Shown: positions 51,980 through 63,341 of the stretch, in pieces
Layout of the letters: the number at the start of each line of letters is the position of its first letter
Position numbering within the stretch: the first letter of the stretch is position 1
Assembly: GCA_963556145.1 (NCBI GenBank)
Contig: OY744461.1
Coordinates: 5,404,891 to 5,468,890 of the forward strand
Length of the DNA stretch: 64,000 nt
Reading direction: 5' to 3'
From: Hygrocybe punicea
Taxonomy: Eukaryota > Basidiomycota > Agaricomycetes > Agaricales > Hygrophoraceae
Notes under the pieces: model-generated
What the model was told of the DNA's origin: nothing
Database searches by the model: none
The model's input: the letters and a program-made list of their open reading frames with translations, nothing else
Position numbers and translations under genes: made by a program

Positions 51980-54014
51980 TTGTCTTCTTGCACACGCAAT
52001 ACAGAGAAATATATAATAAATACTAATGAGTGGGGGATGTGCCTCTGTGCATCATATATAAATGGCTAAGTCTGGGCATTGCTAGTGAAGCCATAATAAA
52101 TGATATAAAGGTAAGCATATATGCTATTTGTGTCTGTTCACTAGCATGCGTAATGTGGAAAGGCATAGAATGGGTACTAATGAGTGTAGGGTGTGCATCC
52201 ATAGTGTTGCACTTAAATATCTAAGTCTGTGGTCTGATGGTAAACCCATGACATTACACCCAAAAACACTTGGGGTCATGACAACGGTGAAGGATATTAG
52301 AGAAATAACAACAATACATGGTATATATTTGTCAAAGACATTACGAAGATTACATGGACAAGATCTATTTGCTGCATTAATGAGGCATAATTGTTCAGCT
52401 TGTGATACTTATGTTTCCATTTTTCATGTGCATGATATTAAATCAAATAAAGATAAGTGTAAAGAGTGGTACAAAAGATAACAAATGACAGAAACAAATG
52501 AGTGCGGAAATGAAGAATCTCAGCCTAAAATGAAAGAAGAATTGGACACGTCAGATGAGCAATCATTTCCTCCTCCTCCACCATCTATTGAATTGAAGGA
52601 AACCATAATCTGCAACTGGTGCAGAGATACATCAACCAAATGTTTTCAAGAAAGTGGGTGTGCCGTGTGCAGTCAATTGGTTGTATTGAAGAACATGTCT
52701 ATTGTCAAAGACAAAGGATAATCTGAAAATATTAACTCGAGAAAATATGGGAATCACAAGATGTGAACCACATCATTGTTCTGATCCAATAGAGGATATG
52801 AAAGGTCCAGTGCTAGATGACACATGTAAATGGATATGCAAGCCATGTGTTCTCAGTCTAAACAAAGGCCAACTCCTAAATAGGCTTTGGCAAATGGACT
52901 TTGGATGGGCAGAATTCCTGCACAACTTCAAAATCTAACATTTGCTGAACAACTTTTAATTGCCCGTGTTTGTCACAACAAATGTATTGTTCATGTGTCA
53001 TCTGGGATGCATAAAATGAAAGCAAATGCCATCATGTTTCAAAACCCAACACCAAAGATATATCAACAGTTGCCTCCAACAATTAAAGAACTTGATGAAG
53101 TGCTAGCCTTCATTTTCACTGGTCCTGCCAGACCAACTCCAGAAGACATGGAGCAAACGCCTTTATTGGTTTGCTGAAGGTGAGTTTCTGCAGCTTTAGA
53201 ATGGCTTAAATTGAACCACATGAACTACTATGATTTAGACATCTCCTATAAAAATCTAGAACAATATCCAGATCATGGAATTCCTGTTGTGGTTGCATAT
53301 CGACCAGCAGACACAAGTAAGGAACCAGAAGCTACTAGTGCATTTGACAATAAAGTGGAAGATGGTGTGGAAGATGGGCCTTGTCCCTTTGTTGTTAGTG
53401 GAGTAACTGGTGAAAATCTAGATATTACAAGTTCAAAGGCATTAATAGCTAGAGCAACAAAGAACTTGATAGATGACCATGGTGGTGTTCTTGCCATAAG
53501 CCACGCTAAAAATCCAGAATCGTTCTTTAATAATCCTCAATTATATCCTATGATGTTCCCCTGCCTATTTTCATATGGCTTAGGTGGTATTAGCAGCATT
53601 GACAAGGATGTTTTAAGGATCAGTGATATGATGCACAAAAGGCATCTTCTGATGTACCATGACAAAAGATTTCAAACTGTCCACTGATTGCATTCAATCA
53701 GGAACAAATCAAAGACAGTGCAACAGGTGGATATCTGTTGACTAATAAACATAATTTCAATGATATTGCAGGTCGCTTGATGAATATCAATATGGCTATT
53801 TTAGATGACCTCTCTAAAAGATTGTCTAGAGGTGATAGGGTCAAACCAGATACACCTGAAGAAAAGGCATGTTATCGGCTCATATCAGACTTGGATCACG
53901 CAGCTGGTCAGGTCAAAGGTTCAATTACTAACAAAAAGTACATGTGAAATGAGATTTGGTCTCTGATATTTTATATTGGTGCTCCTACTTGGTTTATCAC
54001 TTTTGCACCTGCTG
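51980..54014 (+). pseudogene. diverged Helentron Rep, N-terminal region
   Basis: Same architecture as the copy A Rep but strongly diverged. Frames 52128-52481 (small domain with CSAC), 52485-52721 (ESGCAVC), 52702-52938, 52887-53177 (ANGLWMGRIP, LLIARVCHNKC), 53211-53687 (FSYGLGG, KRHLLMYHDKRF) and 53738-53947, then GAPTWFITFAPAD up to the next insertion. At least five frame changes or stops. The 19-residue repeat array of copy A is absent. The first 200 bp contain a diverged direct duplication (ACTAATGAGTG blocks at 52022 and 52177). Truncated at 54014 by a small Helentron, so the HUH motif is lost. Confidence 0.85.
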
Positions 54015-54185
54015 ACTTGTTTAGTGGGCCAGTGCTGCACATGGCATGAACGAGTTCTTTTTTTCCCCTCCTCACTTTGATGATGAAGTAAATAATAATA
54101 TTAAATTGCATAAAGTATGTTACATGTGATAGAAGACATATAGCATATATTATATATTAATAAGCCCACCTCTCACCATAGCAAC

Positions 54186-55357
54186 TAGTGTTGCCGTAGT
54201 TCGGTTCCGAACCTAGCTGAACCCGGTTCAAACCACAAACCGAACCCGGGGTTCAGTCTAAGTTCAGCCAAATGCTGAACCGGACCGCGGGTTCGGTTCA
54301 GGGTTTCGAGGCTGGCCGGATTTCATGAACGGCTCCAAACCGCGTCCAAACCGCGAACGCTGATATTTTTAAGGTATTTATTTCATTTGTTTTTCAGATT
54401 TCTTTACTTACTTTTTCGCGTTAAACGATATCATGTGACCATTACAGGTTTCTTCACGCAACAACGCAAGGCCAATGAACGCGACACAATGTCGCGTTCG
54501 TGAATACAGGTAAGTCTCGTAAATACTCTTAACTTTACTAATATTATCTGCCACAGGCAACTTGACCGCGACCACATCGCGAGCACACCACCACGGCACA
54601 ACATGGATCCCAACGCCAACGCCAACGGACGCGGGACAGCCGTTACACCACCACCACCACCACCACCACCAGCAACGGCAACGGCAACGTCAACGTCAAC
54701 AACGACGATGGCAACAACGACGACGGCAACGGCCAGCAGCAGCAGCAGCAGTAGCAACGGCGGCAACAGCAGCAGCAGCAGGTGCTGCATCAAGCCATCC
54801 AACGCCAAGGAACCTCGCGAACACGAGCTGACGCGTCAACTGACATGTGGACGTCGTTCGCGAGGTGTTCGCGAGGTATTCGGCACCAAGAAGGATAACG
54901 GGAGCGTGGGTGTACACTCCCATCTCCACGGCGGCTCATCCAATGCCGGCAGCATCAGCAGCAACAACAGCAACGGCGCAGCAGCAGCAGCAGCAGCAGT
55001 TGCAGCAGCAATGGCAGCAGCGCCGGTAGCAGCAGCAACAGCGACAGTGGCAACGGCAACGGCAGCAGCAGCAGCAGCAGCAGTGCCGGACGATTCCCCC
55101 ACAGCCCAACTACCTCGCGAAGTGCAGCGCCGTATCGATTGATACGTGCCTGCCATTCGCGAGGAGAATAGAGCTCATGGGGTGAGCCCACCTCGGTTTG
55201 GGGTTCAGACCGTGTCAGAACCCAGACCGAACGCAGTGAGACGGTTCGACGCCGTCTGGGTCCAGGTTTGGCCATGCGCCAAACCAGACCCGAAGTTCAG
55301 TTCGCGGTTCCGCCAAAAAGGGTCGGAACCGGACCGAACTAAACTTCAGCAACACTA
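54186..55357. mobile_element. hAT MITE, 1172 bp
   Basis: Terminal inverted repeats start TAGTGTTGC, and a perfect 8-bp duplication ATAGCAAC flanks it (54178-54185 and 55358-55365). Subterminal GGTTCGG/CCGAACC words are repeated at both ends, as in many hAT elements. The interior has a (GCA)n-rich module. The long Ala/Ser/Thr and Pro/His frames here are translations of trinucleotide repeats, not genes. Confidence 0.93.
54722..55084. repeat. GCA/CAG trinucleotide-rich module
   Basis: Interrupted runs of GCA/CAG with CAACGG variants. The flanking words (CTCGCGAACACGAGCTGA, CATCCAATGCCGGCAGCA, ACAGCCCAACTACCT) recur around a similar GCA tract at 59655-59940 in a different hAT element. Confidence 0.85.
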
Positions 55358-55829
55358 ATAGCAACATAAAAAGTAGAAAATATAAAACTGCATAGCGTGT
55401 CTTGACCTCCTCTCCCACTGTCATGTCTTCTTTGCTTCGTCATTATGCAATATTCTCAGCCAAAAAAGAGAGCAACATGTCAACAGTCAAATACAACTGT
55501 CTTTAAACAGTATGATAACAATTGACTTACATTTGCTTAACCCACTTCTCCATAACCTTGCTGTACAACAGATGATAATATGAAGACAGCTGTGCTTGAG
55601 TGGGCCAATGATATAGCATGAACAAAGTTTTGTTTCTGTCATTAAATTTTTATTTGTATGATTATTACAAATATTGATAAGTGACTTTGCTGAAAATATA
55701 TAATTAGCATATAATATATACAGCAATATCACATTGAATTGTATGTTTTAAGTAAAAATATCATTAGATCATCTGAGTTACACTTATTTCTGCTTATATG
55801 GCTGAAATTTCCCTATATAGTAACAGTGG

Positions 55830-56250
55830 TCACATGTGACTATGACTCCTGTGATCACCTCAAAATTTAGCATATATGGTGTAAAATTGCCTTATATGAT
55901 TAGACTGGTCACATGTGACTGTCATGATCAGTAAAAAACCTGGTATATAATATTAAAAATTGCCTTATATGGTTAGATTGGTCACATGTGACTGTCACAC
56001 CTTGCCCAAAATGATAATATTAGTCAGCAGTTCAATTTTCAGCTGATTCTGATAAGAATTGAGGCTAGTATAAATATTTTGAATATAATTGCATTTGTAT
56101 AATAAGGTTAGTATGCGATTTAGCATATATTATACAAACTTACCATATTTGGTTAGACTGGTCACATGTGACTATCACCAATGCGATCAGTAACAAATTT
56201 ATTGTACAATATCAAAAATTACCTTATATGGTTAGATTGGTCACATGTGA
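55830..56250. promoter_or_regulatory. five TCACATGTGA palindromes
   Basis: Exact copies at 55830, 55909, 55982, 56162 and 56241; spacings 79, 73, 180, 79. The 73-bp step reflects a 6-bp deletion in the intervening repeat. Confidence 0.65.
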
Positions 56251-56600
56251 CTGTCACACCTTGCCCGAAATGGTTATCTTAGTGAGCAGTTCAAATTTCA
56301 GCTGATTCTGAGAAGAAATGAAGTCAGTATGAATATTTTGAATATAATTAGAAGGTAGTTTGTATTTTCTGAGACAACCCATATTTGGATGCTTATGTAA
56401 GCTTGTCCACACATGGCCCCAACTGCATCTTATTTTCAAGTATTAGAAGTAGAATCATATCTCTTGCACAAAAAAATTCTGTCTATAGGCGATCAACTTT
56501 ATTAATTAATCAATCAATCAATTAATTAATTAATTACGAACCCTCACTGAACCAGGTCTGATAAAGAACGAGTCTTTTAATAAATTAAAAGAACTCGTAA

Positions 56601-57700
56601 CACTGAGGAAAGAATTTCACAAGTCACCATCGGCTTAGACAGCAGCCATTGCACACTGGACAATCTCAAGTTGACAGACAGTGGAAACCTCATTTGGAAG
56701 TGGACACAAGAGGAGCAAAGAGCCCAAAAGAACTGAGATCTTGATGAGACAGCAATGGATTTATATGATGCGAAAATAAGCAAAGGTATTCATTTGACAT
56801 CCGATTCAACAATATCTGAACTTGTGTCTCAGGACCAACCAAGGAGGAAACAATCTTGGAGTTAACCATGTGTGAAAAGACTGATGGTCTGGTGAATGGC
56901 ACTATCACATGGTTATCGAATGGAGTAAAAATTGAAGAATCACAGTAGGTGATATTCTATAAGGAGAGCACCAAAATTTACCTCAATTGATTTGTACAGA
57001 ATGTCATTGGCCCATGAAGAGAGAAAACTCAGTGGTAACCCTGAAGCATCAGCATTGCTATTGATGGAGGAAAAAAGACACTGATTGTCACACAGAATCA
57101 CCCTTTTCAACAAATTGTCATCAAAATTTCTGGATTCATGTATGAACAATGAGGATTTGGATTCGACATCAGACACTGATGGATTGGATAATGCAGACGA
57201 TGCAGAACCAGATGTTGAAGACAGTGCTGATGAGGAGGATGACGGTGAATATCCTTTTCTCAGCCGCCAACGACAGAGGTACTCTGATGACCATTCCCTC
57301 ATCTATACAAAATTGTGTCTCCCTTCCAACCTCTGTCGATCGGTGGTCACAAGGTCTGGCAACAGATTACTGGAATTGAAAATGCGAGAGAGCCAGGCTA
57401 CAAATGCTCTCTATCAAATCTGAATATGTCTTGGCCATAAAGTGTTCCTGTTTCAGAAAAATGTTTGACTTGCAGCCAGGACTAAACAAAAAACCAGAGC
57501 ATAAAAAGAAGTTTATTTGGTGGAAGTCCAGGTAAGGCATCATTCTCAGGTTTATCGCTTGGCTCGAAGAACTATGGTTCATCTTGGAGCATCAAAAGAG
57601 ATGCTGGCGACCTACCAGTTGCTCTGGAGTGATCAACTCAATGCAACTAGTGGGGTCTGGGCCATTGCTTTGTATGGCAGGTTACTTGTCCCTTTTTTTA
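56601..57700 (+). pseudogene. KDZ-family transposase, C-terminal remnant
   Basis: Read across frames it matches the C-terminal half of fungal Kyakuja-Dileera-Zisupton transposases: WKWTQEEQRAQKN, then ITWLSNGVKIEESQ (about 56905-56945), an acidic segment (57085 frame, DDAEPDVEDSADEEDD), LCLPSNL, MRESQATNALYQI, KTRA, and YRLARRTMVHLGAS ending near SGVW. Several stops (57421, around 57465 and 57510) and frame changes are present, and no catalytic domain remains. Identification is from the remembered family pattern (GQAxDAL, xxAR.AL..LG) and should be tested by a profile search. The 5' side is cut by the small Helentron at 56600. Confidence 0.65.
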
Positions 57701-57715
57701 GCAAGAGAACAACCA

Positions 57716-57789
57716 TTAAGATTGAGCATATATAAACAGTACAGCATTATTACCATTACATGACAGTAAATTTGAAAAGTCATCTATAT
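57716..57789 (-). pseudogene. last 24 codons of the diverged Helentron helicase
   Basis: Minus-strand reading DDFSNLLSCNGNNAVLFIYAQS and TAA. It corresponds to the final residues of the copy A helicase (VLAIYAQSL) and continues in frame from 60145 once the hAT element between is left out. Confidence 0.85.
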
Positions 57790-57823
57790 TAAGGCATGTC
57801 ACGACTCTGGGTAACCCACAGGT

Positions 57824-59101
57824 TAGTGTTGGGGAAGTTCGGTTTGGTCTGGTTTGGGGCCTTTTTGCCCAAACCGGAAACCGAATGGTCCGGTTTCCAC
57901 CCCAAAATCTCCAAACCAGACCGAAACCGATGCAAACCGTTTGCATCGGTTCGGTTTCGGTCTAAACGCGGTCTGAACCGCGTTTGGCTAGTGGCCAGTC
58001 CCCCTGCACCATTCTGACCTTGCAACAGTGCTGCGCACGTCAATTGATGTGGCCAGCCTGCTTGCGAGGTGGGATTGGGGTGCTGGGGTGCTGGCACACC
58101 CTGTGCCGGCATTGAGCCGCACGCAGGCCTCTCCGTGGGTGTCCTGACGCGTCACACGCGTTGTACATGTGGTGGCGGGTTGACCGTTTTCGATGGACGC
58201 GTGATGGTGGTGGTGGTGCCCCACGTGTCATATGCGTTGTGGACGCGACGACGGCCAGGTTGCAGCCGCTTTGGTTGTTTTCGGCAGACGCGTGGTGGTG
58301 GTGGCATAGGAGCGTCTTCGCGTGGGTGTCCGGACGCATCATACGCGCTGTAAACGCGACGACGGCTGGGTTGACCCTGCGTTGGCCTTCCTCAGTGGTG
58401 TTGGTGTTGCGTGGTGGTGATGGTGGTAGTGTTGCATGGTGGTGATGGTATTCTGTGATATACAAATAAAATCAGTGAAAAAATCAATAAAAATACATAC
58501 CACGAAGGAGCGGGGGTGGATGCACTACCCCCCGCTGCTCGATAACTGCCACTCCACCCCGTTCACGTTCGTTTGCGTGCGCGCGCGTTGGAGGCGTTGG
58601 CGTGTCCGGTGCGGTGTTGATCGCTGCTGTCGTGGTTGTGGCCGTCATGGTGGCAGTCGCTGTCGTTGCCATCGTGGTGGTGGTGATGGTGATGGTGGTG
58701 ATGGTGGTGATGGTGGTGATGGTGGTGTGCGTCAACCTGTAATGTGTTAATGCGTTAGTTAAGTTCGAATAAATATAAATAAAAAACATACGAGGGCGGC
58801 AGGGAGTACCCTGCCACCCGTTTTGTCGACCTCGGGTGCTCCATCGTCCTCGTTTGGCGTACATCAGGGGTGTTGTTGGTGGGGGTTGGTGAATTTGGGT
58901 GACTTTCAAAGTCAGCCAAGTACTGTCGGTTTGCGGTTCAAACTGAGTTTGAAACCATTTCGGCCCGTGGCCAAAGCTCCAAACCAGAGACTGAACGGTT
59001 CGGTCTCAGCCGAAATTTCCCAAACCGAAACCGAAACTGGCGGTTTCGGTTCGGTCTAAACCGGGTTTGGGTCGGTCTGAGACCGAACTTCCCCAACACT
59101 A
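57824..59101. mobile_element. hAT MITE, 1278 bp, nested
   Basis: Ends TAGTGTTGGGGAAGTTCGGT and its complement, flanked by a perfect 8-bp duplication CCACAGGT (57816-57823, 59102-59109). Inserted only 34 bp inside the outer hAT element. GGTTTCGG-type subterminal repeats resemble those of 54186-55357. It holds a GGTGAT minisatellite (about 58665-58735). Reading frames through it are repeat translations. Confidence 0.94.
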
Positions 59102-59654
59102 CCACAGGTCACAATGGGTTTACCCATGGGAAAACTTGTGGGTATCTTACTCATGAGTATTATTTACCTGTTGTCTGAAATACTCACAGATCTGGGTGTC
59201 CACATATATCTCTCAAGTACATGTATGAGTACTCGTGGGTCATAGTCAAATTTCCAGATGTGTTGCAAATGAGGTTGACCATGGGTGTAGTATTTTTTTT
59301 TTGCTGTTTGCTTCATTTTCTGTGTTATTATTATTAATATTAATAATTTCATTATTTTTGATAACTAAAATTGACATAACAAGCAATCACAATCATGATA
59401 AGAACAACACCAACGACTTGGACCTGGACTCAGCCATGAAAACGACGGAACAAGGCCGGGCTCAGCAATGCAAATGACAAAACAAGGCCAGGAGGGTGGT
59501 GCACCCACCTACTGGCCCAGGTACGTACCCTAAACCCAGCCCCATTGATACCCACTAACCACCACACCTCGCGAATACGCATTGCATGACACGTCAACTG
59601 ACACATCGCGAGCTCTTTGGCATAGAAGGACCTTGCAAACCCCGGCTCACTCAA

Positions 59655-59724
59655 GGAACCTCGCGAACACGAGCTGATGCGCACTCCCATTTCCACGGCT
59701 CGGTGACAGCTCATCCAATGCCGG

Positions 59725-59759
<35 letters not shown>

Positions 59760-59940
59760 GTAGCAGCGGCAATGGCAACGGCAATGGCAACGGCAATGGC
59801 GGCCGCAGCAGCAATGGCACCGCAGCAGCAATGGCCGTGACAGCAACAGCAGCAGCAGCAGCAGTTGCCGAAGCAGCAATGGCCACAACAGCAGCAGCAG
59901 CGCAGGACGGCTCCCCCACAGCCCAACTACCTTGTGAAGT
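59655..59940. repeat. GCA trinucleotide-rich module (second copy)
   Basis: GCA/CAG runs with GGCAACGGCAAT variants, flanked by the same unique words as the module at 54.7-55.1 kb (for example CTCATCCAATGCCGGCAGCA, GACGGCTCCCCCACAG, TGATACATGCCTGCCAT). Confidence 0.85.
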
Positions 59941-60144
59941 GCAGCGCCATATCAATTGATACATGCCTGCCATTTGCGAGGAGAACAGGACTTGCGAGTA
60001 CCTGAGTATCCACGGGTAGCCGACCCGTGGATCCAAGTCTGGTGTGTTGAAAAACCCACGCGGATCTGAGTAAGCAGATTTTGTTTAAAAAAACTCGCAA
60101 GTTTGGATGCAGATCACCCATGGATGGACTCGTGACATGCCTTA

Positions 60145-61712
60145 ATCTATATCGCCTTCATTAATACAAATTGATCTTGTTGATATACCATCATGAAACC
60201 ACACCATTTTGTTGACGAATATGTGAGCAGTAAAATGTGCATCACCAAAGTACACAATTCCTCTCAATGTGAAAGCAGTGGATATGTCATCAATTGACAA
60301 GTTTATAACTTGACTAACTATTAAATTCTCAATAGAGTCAAGTGTAAACATGATTAGAGGTGGAATTTTGTTAAATGCAATAAATTTAGTAATCTCTCCC
60401 CAACACAATTGACATCTATGTCGTTGTCTATTAACTATAATTTGAGCAAGACATGCTGAGATTGTTCCAGAAAATGAATATGAACAATGAAAGATGGCAT
60501 CACATATGTCATTTTCTAGAATGGTTATGTTTTCACAATTCATACATTTAAGACAAGTTGAAGTCATTGGTTCATTTGCTTTCATTATATAATGAGCCAA
60601 ATCACTTATGGCAATGCTAACTTGACCATAAGGAATTATTTCGGGTTTATCTTGATGCAATAAATGTCTGATTGTATTTCTAACTGTTTCTAAATCTGTT
60701 GTGTTATTCTTTGATCGTTTGAATCCTAAGTTCAAAATCTTTAATATTTCATTGATGCTATTGAATCTTTTTTTCCAACTTGATGGATCTTCATTCCATA
60801 TTGCTAGTAATATTGTAAAGAGTGAATCATAAACACAGCTCCAATCTTGCGCATCCCATATAAACCCTTTTGGTTCATTTAATTCAATAGTACTTCTTTT
60901 TTGTCTTTTTTTCACTATAGAAGATGAACTTACAAGTTGTTCTAATTTTCGTTTTTTATTTTGCAATACATTGGCTGTGGAATTTTTATGAGCAAAAGTG
61001 ACTGGAACAGTTCCTTTTGCAGGAACAAAGTTGAGGTTTCTGAAATCTGCCTTTTTATTTTTGTTCATAGGTTTAATTAATTGCCATGGAGAGGGCTATG
61101 CTGTGTATTGGTTTAGTTGCTCTGTGGCTTTCCATGCAATAGCATGATGAATGTTTTTTGGAACATATGACTTTCCTTTCCATTTTTTAAATTGATCAAT
61201 GATAGCATTTCGCTGATCTCCCTTGACATGGTCTGGTAAGAGTCCTTGATATTTCAGTTTGGTAATCTCATCAAGCAGTTCTAATTCCCTGAATTCTTGC
61301 CTGAGATATCCAGAAGCACCACTTTAGGATCAAAGCCTTGCATGATGATAGTTCCTGCTGCAGATGCACTTCTTGATAAGCAAGTATAATAGGATTGGTG
61401 GTTTCTACAACTACTGAGGTCAACTACATTGTTAGGATGAGTACGTCCTTGACATGCATAATCAGTCATTGCAAAATTAGGTAGTACCAACACTTGTTCT
61501 CTTGACAAAGATATCACATCATCATTGGGTAATGAGCACATGGTGAAAGTGACATGTTTTGTAATCAGCACCACATTTTCAGGAAGTTCTTCTTTGTTGA
61601 TTTTTTTTGGAGGATTCAATAATCTGACAAATAAAGTGTCCAGTATGATTTGTTGTTCTGGACCTATTGCATTCTGCCAACCAACAACCATGCCCTCGGC
61701 TCCTTTGGTAAT
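60145..61712 (-). pseudogene. diverged Helentron helicase: C-terminal helicase and protease-like domain
   Basis: Frame 61691-61281 holds MVVGWQ, the motif MTDYACQGRTHPNNVV and YTCLSRSASAAGT. A frame change near 61320, then SGYLRQEF...ELLDEI, a TAG near 61099, and the 61068-60142 frame with the protease-like domain: DWSCVYDSL (Cys box), CxxC pairs (CMNC, CQLC) and LRGIVYFGDAHFT...WFHDG (His box). It keeps every putative catalytic position of copy A despite strong divergence elsewhere, which argues that the domain is real. The final codons lie at 57716-57789. Inactive now because of the frame changes and insertions. Confidence 0.85.
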
Positions 61713-63336
61713 TGTTACGGATCGCTTCTGCAGCGGGCTCCGGCAACAATCAACTTAACTGGGGATCGGATTCCAGAGGAGAGAGAAGCAGTTTTCATTG
61801 TTGCTTACTACTAAGACAACACTGCTAAGAGGGGGGTCATGGTACAATGTCATTACGAGCCGTGGGGGTTACCCAAGATAAGGGGGTCTGCCCCAAGAAC
61901 CAGACTAAACGTAAGGAAAGGAAAAGAAGAAAAAGTCCGAACCAACAACAAGAACAGTACATATAGTGGCTGGTCTTGAGGGGAGGTAAATAGGAATACA
62001 ACCATGAAGCCACAACATGTCCAACTCTACCATGTGTTCACCATGAGGCGTACATGAGGCGTCCTCATGTCGATGTTCTCGCGATCCAACTGGAGGCCCG
62101 CTGGATGACTCGGATGATTTGTCATTGGATCATGTGACAAGCAGAATTGCCAATTCGGGGTCTACACTTGCTGTAACAGGCAAGTGCGCAGTTTGGCAAG
62201 TGCGTTGCACGGTCGGGTCAAAGATGGGTATCGTCCAGTGTGGGGTTGGCAATGAGAGTGTCTTGAGGTAGCATGGATATAGCGGCAAGGTTGGTATGAA
62301 AGAAAATGAAGGAATGTATAGAGGAAAAAACCAACTAGGACAATGGGCTAGTCGAGGTCAGACATATGAACAGCATAAGCTGTACCGGATGACGATGTCT
62401 GTTGATGACATATCGAGGAGCGGTGTCTTGTCCTGTTTGTGGAACAAGAAGGTCCACTTGATGTCGGTATTCGTCCAAGAAAGGGTATCATTGTAAACGA
62501 GTGTGGGAGATATCAAGGCTATAGATGGAAAAGGTTAAATGAATGTGGGTCCAGGTTTCGAGTCATGGCACGAGTGACAAGCTGTGGGAACAAGTCATCG
62601 GGTACTGCATTGAAGCAGTGTCGTGCGAACAATATGCGATAGGGGTTGGTTCACTGTTTGGGAAGTCGTATGGTCTGTGGTCGAAGTCCAAAAGAATGTG
62701 CTTCGGCAATGGTCGGATTAGAGAGAACAGTGAAATGTCCCGTGATCGAGGATTGTCCAGGGCATGCGTGCAGGTGAGGAATGTCGTCGGATCGTCAGGG
62801 AGGATAATGGTAGGCACAGAATACGAAAGTGGAAACCATATATCCGAGAATGGCAATTGTCAATTACGTGTCGAGATATTGTTGAGGTGGAAGTCAGAAG
62901 TATCAATGGTGGAAGGGTTTCGATGCCGATGCCAAAGATAGATCATAACAAAGTAGAAACCGATCAGGAAGGTGATGGCAATGCTGCCAATAACAATTAC
63001 GGTAATGAGCTGTGTCGGGAGTACAGCCATTGTGAATCGGTTTGTCGTGGGATGAAGTCAACAATATGTCAGGGCGAGGGAAAAGACAATAGCGATGATG
63101 TCCGTCGGCAAGGAGACTATTCGGGTACAGCAAGGTAACGTGGGGATGTGTCCATGGTCGGTCTGGATTGTTCTAGAAGAAGAAAGGAAGAAAAGAGAAC
63201 AAGGACAAGAATAAACAACAATGTCCAAAAGAAGACAAAAGGTAAAGGGGAACGAAAAAGGAAGGTATGGTAAAGTGGAATCGTCATCGTGGGTAGTGGA
63301 GTCGGAATCGGAGTTGTGGAGTTGAAAAATGTAACA
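61713..63336. mobile_element. solo LTR, 1624 bp
   Basis: TGTTACGGATCG...AAAAATGTAACA with TG/CA ends and a TGTTAC/GTAACA inverted repeat, flanked by a perfect 5-bp duplication GTAAT (61708-61712 and 63337-63341). It lies inside the helicase codons between LRNNDATE and TKGAEG. No coding region or PBS is visible, so it is a solo LTR of an unidentified retrotransposon, left by LTR-LTR recombination. The small frames inside are not conserved with anything that I recognise. Confidence 0.88.
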
Positions 63337-63341
63337 GTAAT

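Larger units (their letters stand above)
54015..56600 (-). mobile_element. non-autonomous Helentron with a hAT MITE inside
   Basis: 3' terminus ACTTGTTTAGTGGGCC at 54015; 5' terminus AAAAGAACTCGTAA ending at 56600. After removal of the nested MITE the layout matches 27270-28697. Both ends are intact, so it defines the full length of the small family (about 1.4 kb). Confidence 0.85.
57790..60144. mobile_element. hAT-like element, 2.36 kb, inside the helicase gene
   Basis: Terminal inverted repeat TAAGGCATGTCACGA on both ends and a perfect 8-bp duplication ATCTATAT (57782-57789, 60145-60152). It encodes no transposase that I can see, so it is non-autonomous. It contains a second hAT element (57824-59101) and a GCA-rich module (59655-59940) shared with the MITE at 54.2 kb. 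Insertion sits 24 codons before the end of the Helentron protease-like domain. Confidence 0.93.

Noticed and set aside
54603..55142. 179-residue Ala/Ser/Thr-rich ORF and overlapping His/Gln-rich frames
   Set aside because: All three frames are translations of CAC, GCA and CAACGG repeats inside a hAT MITE; no domain and no codon signal.
58040..58909. Several 90-140 residue His/Gly/Thr-rich ORFs on both strands
   Set aside because: They follow GGT/GAT/GTG repeats in the nested hAT element; opposite-strand frames are equally open.
62296..63138. Several 60-130 codon ORFs in the 1624-bp insertion
   Set aside because: Both strands are open in several frames, none has a domain, and the insertion has solo-LTR ends and a 5-bp duplication.
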